Shown in pieces: positions 25,843-30,037 of a stretch of 30,037 nucleotides of DNA. Below the pieces are notes generated by a model. The model searched no databases. It was not told the origin of the DNA and saw only the letters and a program-made list of their open reading frames with translations. Where the stretch lies: positions 1,838 through 31,874 of the forward strand of contig JAOZRJ010000001.1 in the NCBI GenBank assembly GCA_029931885.1, given 5' to 3'. The translations under genes and the position numbers were made by a program. The DNA comes from Candidatus Omnitrophota bacterium (GTDB taxonomy: Bacteria > Omnitrophota > Koll11 > Zapsychrales > Aceulaceae). Numbering within the stretch: position 1 is the first letter of the stretch; each line of letters opens with the position of its first letter.

Positions 25843-26751
25843 TTATGGATTTTGTGTCACTTCAATATTGTCAAAACTTGCATAAGATTTACCCCACGTT
25901 CTAAGGCCAATCGCCCCTTGCGAATACGTTGAATCATTTGCTTCCAATACTAACACGCCATCAACATATGCCTTAAGGCTCGAACCAACAGCCTCAACCG
26001 TAATTTCTCTCTCAATACCCGTCCATTGAAAGCCCTCTGGAGCCTTTGCTCTCGCAAAAGGAGATTTTTCGCGTCCATTAACAACTGTTCGAAATATAAA
26101 TTCTCCCCCTCCGTATCCAGGATCATATTGAAAAATATAACTATCTAGCGAAGTAAAATCTTGCGCGCGAAAATAAACACCATACCCTTGACCTTGAAAA
26201 AGTTCGGCATCAACGCTAACCGTATAGTCTGTCCAGCTCTCATCTCCAAAAAGGCTTCGATGCTCTCCTCCGCGCCTTCCTTCTCTTCCCGCATAATACT
26301 TTCCGTCTTTTACCTTCCAATATCTTCCCCTTACCTCATCCCACCCATCAGCATTACCATCATCAAAATTATAAGTAACACCATCCTCTAAAGGTATTGA
26401 TATTCCATGGATAGAACAAGCTACTGTTGTCTGATAACTCGCACTTCCTTCAACTTCAGGAACCCACGCATAAACTCCTTTAGCCAAGCACTCAGGCACT
26501 TCTAAAAGATAGCCCTCGTCTACTAAATTCTGCATATTTTCTGAATGCTTTCCTTTATCTGTAAAATACCGAACCTCTGCTTGCTCGATCAGGCTTCGAT
26601 GATGCGTGCATAAAGAATTCTCCGTATTCTTACGAGCACGTAAAACATTTACGGTCGTAACCCCAGCAGCTAAGGATGCAAGAATAACAACAACTATCAT
26701 TATCTCTATAATTGTGAAAGCTTTTTTATTACAAAAAAACAGCTGTCTCAT
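25843..26751 (-). CDS. Pseudopilin with C-terminal jelly-roll (LamG/DUF1080-like) domain
   Basis: This 302-residue protein has a type IV prepilin leader [11 protein letters not shown] followed by [19 protein letters not shown]. Cleavage after Ala-11 would give a mature protein starting with Phe and with Glu at position 5, as required for pilus assembly. A GspG-like globular part runs to about 119. A second domain (about 122-302) begins [13 protein letters not shown] and reads as a concanavalin-like jelly roll of the LamG/DUF1080 kind, often sugar- or protein-binding. The start is set by AAAGGAGG 4 nt before the ATG at 26751; the longer frame to 26814 is rejected. It lies between a membrane-anchored GspG-like gene (1-nt gap) and the sensor kinase. 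A minor pilin presenting a ligand-binding tip is inferred. Confidence 0.85.
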   Translation of the reverse strand: MRQLFFCNKKAFTIIEIMIVVVILASLAAGVTTVNVLRARKNTENSLCTHHRSLIEQAEVRYFTDKGKHSENMQNLVDEGYLLEVPECLAKGVYAWVPEVEGSASYQTTVACSIHGISIPLEDGVTYNFDDGNADGWDEVRGRYWKVKDGKYYAGREGRRGGEHRSLFGDESWTDYTVSVDAELFQGQGYGVYFRAQDFTSLDSYIFQYDPGYGGGEFIFRTVVNGREKSPFARAKAPEGFQWTGIEREITVEAVGSSLKAYVDGVLVLEANDSTYSQGAIGLRTWGKSYASFDNIEVTQNP

Positions 26752-26752
26752 A

Positions 26753-27295
26753 CTACCTCCTTTTAATAACCGGTGGTCCGCTTTTAACATAAATATAAAA
26801 TTCTGCAAGCCCATGCTCTCTAGGGTTTGGACAGCAGATTACCTGCTTGCCCTCAAGTTCTTTTATTATATAACCGTTTCCACTAGCTGGGCACAATAAT
26901 CTATTTCTCAAATATTTCTTTTCATAAAGAATATTTAAATCATTAGGGAAATTCTTATTAGCAGCATAATACATATCAATTGCCTTACGAATTTTCCACA
27001 AGTTCCTAACACCTTCATTAATTTTATAATCTGTTGTACGCTGTTGTCCGACGGCCCAATATGTTTTTTTCGTCAATTTTTGTATTTCACCAACAAACGT
27101 AATCATAATTTTAACCGAAAGAAACAAAACAGCACAAATTAGTAAAATAGAAAATAATTTTTTCCCCAACCCTTCAATCTCCCTCTTCTTCTTTCGCTGT
27201 TCCTTAACCTTTGCCTCAACATGCTCCTTCTGTTCATAATCATCAATGATTTCGTTAACAAGATCTTCTCTCTGTCGATTATCGTCATTGATCAT
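26753..27295 (-). CDS. Membrane-anchored protein with GspG-like C-terminal domain
   Basis: The protein has 180 residues. The first 42 are highly charged and probably a cytoplasmic coiled coil (QKEHVEAKVKEQRKKKREIE). One membrane helix follows (about 46-68). The outside part resembles the globular part of pseudopilins: IRKAIDMYYAANKNFPNDLN, then LRNRLLCPASGNGYII and a CCPNP motif. There is no prepilin peptidase site, since the helix comes after a long charged N-terminus, so it cannot be processed as a normal pilin. It may be a fixed anchor or cap that couples the ATPase to the pseudopilus, but this is a guess. It overlaps the end of the ATPase gene by 11 nt, and its own last codons carry the Shine-Dalgarno of the pseudopilin gene. 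Confidence 0.75.
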   Translation of the reverse strand: MINDDNRQREDLVNEIIDDYEQKEHVEAKVKEQRKKKREIEGLGKKLFSILLICAVLFLSVKIMITFVGEIQKLTKKTYWAVGQQRTTDYKINEGVRNLWKIRKAIDMYYAANKNFPNDLNILYEKKYLRNRLLCPASGNGYIIKELEGKQVICCPNPREHGLAEFYIYVKSGPPVIKRR

Positions 27296-29468
27296 AACAC
27301 TGTCTTCTCCTTCTTTGAATCAGCATTCTTACCCTCGCCAATAATTTCTCTCTATCAAAGGGCTTCGAGACATAATCATCCGCTCCGGCGTCTAACCCTT
27401 CTAGCTCATCATCTTTAGTCGATTTAGCAGTTAGCATTAAAATAGGAATTGATGCAGTTTCTAATGTCGAACGGAGTTTTTTCGTCGCCGAAATACCGTC
27501 TAAAACAGGCATCATGACATCCATAATGATCAAATCCGGCCTTTCTTGATGGGCCATGCGGATTCCTTCTTCTCCATCACAAGCTTCCAAAACACCATAA
27601 CCTACGCTTTTAAAAAAAGTACTCAATACAAAACGAATATCTTCCTCATCATCAACAATAAGTATCCGAAATTTTTTATTAATCTCCTGATTAATTTGAT
27701 TTGAAATCTTCTCTGCCGCTTTCGATTCTTCTGCTTTCTTCAAACCATTTTTCTTTACCTCCTGCGGAAAATCTGTAGCATGTTCCATTTCCTCTAAAGT
27801 TGTAATCCCTTCTGAAATCTTTTGTGCCCCTGATTCTGCTAAAGTTTTAAACCCACTTTGTCTCGCGACCTGAAGCATTTGTCCTTCTGATGATTTGCTA
27901 GAAACAAGTTCTTTTATTTCTTCATCAATCGTAAGAATCTCAAAAATCGCGGTTCGCCCGCTATATCCCGTATAAGAGCATTGATCACAACCACAACCTT
28001 TATAAATCTTTTGAATATTATGTTTTTCTATGAAAGAACTAAATTTCTCTTTTATCTTATCATCTATCTCTTGCTCTTCTTTACAATTAGAACAAATTAA
28101 ACGAACGAGCCTTTGAGCAACAATGAGAATAATCGACGATCCAATCAAATAAGACTCTAGGCCAATATCTCTTAATCGCGTGATAGAAGAAATAGCGCTA
28201 TTAGTATGCAACGTCGAGAAAACTAAATGCCCAGTCAAAGAAGATCTAAAGGCAATCTCTGCAGTTTCAAGATCCCGAACTTCTCCAACAAGAACAACAT
28301 CAGGGTCCTGTCTCAAAATACTTCTTAAACCATTTGCGAATGTAACATCTTTTACTGGGTTAACCTGTATTTGATTTATGCCCTCAATTAAATATTCAAT
28401 AGGATCTTCAACAGTAATAATATTAATTGTTTCACTCTTAATGGCATTTAAAGCAGCATAAATTGTCGTAGTTTTTCCTGATCCCGTTGGTCCAGTTACT
28501 AATATCATCCCTTGAGTCTTTCGAATGGCCTCTTTAACCGTCCTAAGCTCCTCTTCTTGAAACCCAACATTATCTATTTCAGCCTGAGCCTCTCTTGTAT
28601 CCAATAATCTAATAACAACTTTCTCTCCATGAAAAGTTGGGATAAGCGAAACTCTTAAGTCAATTTTATGATCGCCAATCATAATCTTACTACGCCCATC
28701 TTGTGGCTTGCGTGTTTCTGCAATATCAAGATCCGTTAATATTTTTATGCGTGCGGCTATAGAATTTGATAATTTCGAAGGAACCTTCATAATATTCTTT
28801 AAAAACCCGTCAATTCTATATCTAATTGTAACGTTATCCTCATAAGGCTCGATATGAATATCGCTGGCCTTGGCTTTAACGGCATCACCTAAAACAAGAT
28901 TAACTAACCGTACAACCGGAGAGCTTTCTCCTTTTAAAGATTCAACATCAAATAATTCTTTATCAGACTTTCCCTCTTTTACCAAAGCTACCTTTGTGTC
29001 ATCAACAATATTCTTCATAAGGTCATAAATAGCATCATCTACCATATAATATTCTTCAATACATTTAGAAATATCACTTTCCATGCTCAAAACAGGCCTT
29101 ATATCCAAGCCAGTAATCATCCGAATATCATCTAATGCCATAATATCTTGAGGATTGCTCATAGCGACAACCAACTTATTTTCTTCTTTTCGTAAAGGAA
29201 AAATACCGTAACGTTTTGCAATTTCATACGATACTAAATTTAAAACAGATTTATCAACCACTTCATTGTTGAGATTAATGATTGGGAGATTAAAAACTTT
29301 TGATGCAACTGCGAGCAAGTCTTCTTCTTTGATAAAGTCCATCTCTACCAAAACTTCATGAATTGGTTTTTTTGCGCCAACTTGTTTCATTCGCGCATCT
29401 TCAACCTGTTCTGGAGTAACCATCTTTCTATCCAATAATTCTTCTACAAGTTTTGTTGTTTTATTCAT
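27285..29468 (-). CDS. GspE/PilB-type assembly ATPase fused to a C-terminal receiver domain
   Basis: This 727-residue protein has an N-terminal MshEN-type domain (about 1-150) and the secretion ATPase (about 170-560) with Walker A GPTGSGKTT (326-334), an Asp box around ITVEDPIEY and Walker B near VVLVGEVRD. A zinc-binding cysteine set follows (C459, C462, C494, C497). A charged linker leads to a full receiver domain (about 600-722) with D606-D607, phosphoacceptor D650 (LIIMDVMMP), T680 and K702. Such ATPases drive assembly of type II secretion pseudopili or type IV pili at the inner membrane. A receiver at the C-terminus is unusual and suggests control by phosphorylation. It is the first gene of the operon; AGGA lies 8 nt before the ATG. 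GspF and GspD partners are not in the window. Confidence 0.93.
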   Translation of the reverse strand: MNKTTKLVEELLDRKMVTPEQVEDARMKQVGAKKPIHEVLVEMDFIKEEDLLAVASKVFNLPIINLNNEVVDKSVLNLVSYEIAKRYGIFPLRKEENKLVVAMSNPQDIMALDDIRMITGLDIRPVLSMESDISKCIEEYYMVDDAIYDLMKNIVDDTKVALVKEGKSDKELFDVESLKGESSPVVRLVNLVLGDAVKAKASDIHIEPYEDNVTIRYRIDGFLKNIMKVPSKLSNSIAARIKILTDLDIAETRKPQDGRSKIMIGDHKIDLRVSLIPTFHGEKVVIRLLDTREAQAEIDNVGFQEEELRTVKEAIRKTQGMILVTGPTGSGKTTTIYAALNAIKSETINIITVEDPIEYLIEGINQIQVNPVKDVTFANGLRSILRQDPDVVLVGEVRDLETAEIAFRSSLTGHLVFSTLHTNSAISSITRLRDIGLESYLIGSSIILIVAQRLVRLICSNCKEEQEIDDKIKEKFSSFIEKHNIQKIYKGCGCDQCSYTGYSGRTAIFEILTIDEEIKELVSSKSSEGQMLQVARQSGFKTLAESGAQKISEGITTLEEMEHATDFPQEVKKNGLKKAEESKAAEKISNQINQEINKKFRILIVDDEEDIRFVLSTFFKSVGYGVLEACDGEEGIRMAHQERPDLIIMDVMMPVLDGISATKKLRSTLETASIPILMLTAKSTKDDELEGLDAGADDYVSKPFDREKLLARVRMLIQRRRRQCYDQ

Positions 29469-29553
29469 ATAAAATGTCCTAAATAATTTTTAAGAAATCG
29501 ACATTGTCTTTAGTAAAAAAATCGTTTTTATATACACCTCACGCCTTACGGTC

Positions 29554-29581
29554 ATTTTACAGCGAAAGTTTTAAGATGCAA
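29554..29581 (-). promoter_or_regulatory. Probable promoter of the pseudopilin/kinase operon
   Basis: TTGCAT (29576-29581), a 16-nt spacer and TAAAAT (29554-29559) lie about 85 nt before the ATPase gene start. It is the best candidate in the gap behind malQ. Confidence 0.4.
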
Positions 29582-29603
29582 ACAGAAATTTCTATAGTAT
29601 AAA

Positions 29604-29617
29604 TAGATATATATCTA
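29604..29617. repeat. 14-bp perfect palindrome after malQ
   Basis: TAGATATATATCTA begins immediately after the malQ stop codon on the minus strand and is followed by TTTATAC. It may form a weak hairpin or be a protein-binding site. Its AT-only core makes chance occurrence possible. Confidence 0.35.
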
Positions 29618-30037
29618 TTATCTAGTAGATGACTGTGTTAGTTTTGCTATATTATCGGAAAAAGAATCTTTCATTTGAGAAAAGGTCAACCGCCATTCCC
29701 AATTGTCTTGAGTTGTGGAAGGAAGATTCATCCGGGCTGTTTCATCTAATCCTAAAAAATCCTGAATTGGAAAAATAAATGTATTGGCGACCGATTTCAT
29801 ACCCAGTTCAATAAAAATTTTATGAACATTGCTAAGATTAATTTCTTGTCCAAAAATTTTAGCCAACTTTTTCTTAGACCTATCAGAAGCTTCTTGTGTA
29901 AACCATCCTTTAACTGTATTGTTATCATGCGTTCCGGTATAAACAAGGCAATTTTTTATATGGTTCTGAGGTAAATAAGGATTGTCATCTTCACTGTCAA
30001 AGGCAAACTGTAAAATTTTCATTCCAGGAAAATGATT
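29618..30037 (-). CDS. malQ: 4-alpha-glucanotransferase, C-terminal part (5' end beyond window)
   Basis: About 139 codons are visible; the frame stays open to the right edge, so the N-terminal part lies outside. The GH77 C-terminus is recognised from FPGMKILQFAF, the active-site stretch VYTGTHDNNTVKGWF (with the transition-state Asp of HDN) and the end block RMNLPSTTQDNWEWRL. The enzyme transfers alpha-1,4-glucan segments during glycogen or maltodextrin use in the cytoplasm. It points the same way as the ATPase operon, 149 nt away, but appears metabolically unrelated to it; the trehalose-type operon further left is a closer partner in glucose storage. Confidence 0.93.
   Translation of the reverse strand, partial: NHFPGMKILQFAFDSEDDNPYLPQNHIKNCLVYTGTHDNNTVKGWFTQEASDRSKKKLAKIFGQEINLSNVHKIFIELGMKSVANTFIFPIQDFLGLDETARMNLPSTTQDNWEWRLTFSQMKDSFSDNIAKLTQSSTR

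Noticed and set aside
26752..26814. N-terminal extension of the pseudopilin
   Set aside because: It would bury the prepilin leader; AAAGGAGG sits just before the ATG at 26751.

Overview
The window is AT-rich bacterial chromosome, densely coding and almost entirely on the minus strand. There are no phage, transposon or CRISPR signatures. The mix fits a poorly cultivated Gram-negative-type lineage such as Candidatus Omnitrophota (OP3) or a relative: a type III glutamine synthetase, a GspE-type ATPase fused to a receiver domain, large PAS-rich kinases, paired cobalamin-type radical SAM enzymes and GtrB/GT-C-like glycosyltransferases. This placement is inference from gene content and was not tested.

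Layout, left to right. (1) 1-7.4 kb is a surface-glycan/lipid block: two overlapping B12-type radical SAM enzymes, a GtrB-like family 2 glycosyltransferase, two multispanning GT-C-like proteins, and a tRNA-Leu(GAG) with its own promoter. (2) 7.5-12.8 kb is a nitrogen-assimilation block. A GAF-GAF-ANTAR antiterminator gene is followed by a 238-nt leader and then by glnN and glutamine-dependent nadE. The leader carries a TTGACA-17-TATCTT promoter, three hexaloop hairpins of the A1/G4 type that ANTAR proteins recognise, and two intrinsic terminators. (3) 12.9-15.1 kb holds the only two plus-strand genes, a receiver-only regulator and an LhgO-like oxidase. Both appear (nearly) leaderless and both run head-on into minus-strand neighbours with no intergenic space. 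(4) 15.1-20.4 kb is a trehalose-type operon: beta-phosphoglucomutase-like HAD, trehalose-6-phosphate phosphatase, GH65 phosphorylase and a thiolase. The first three stand in the same order as the domains of the single mycobacterial protein OtsB1 (Rv2006). (5) 20.4-20.9 kb is a lipoprotein with two peptidoglycan-binding repeats. (6) 21.0-29.6 kb is one probable operon: MshEN-GspE-receiver fusion, a membrane-anchored GspG-like protein, a pseudopilin carrying a jelly-roll domain, a 1348-residue sensor kinase and two receiver-only proteins, closed by a long terminator. (7) The right edge holds the 3' end of malQ.

The two most promising systems are the tandem ANTAR leader controlling glutamine synthetase III, and the operon that seems to wire a two-component phosphorelay directly into a pseudopilus assembly ATPase. 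Several starts were moved inward from the longest open frame because a clear Shine-Dalgarno points to a later ATG; each entry states this.
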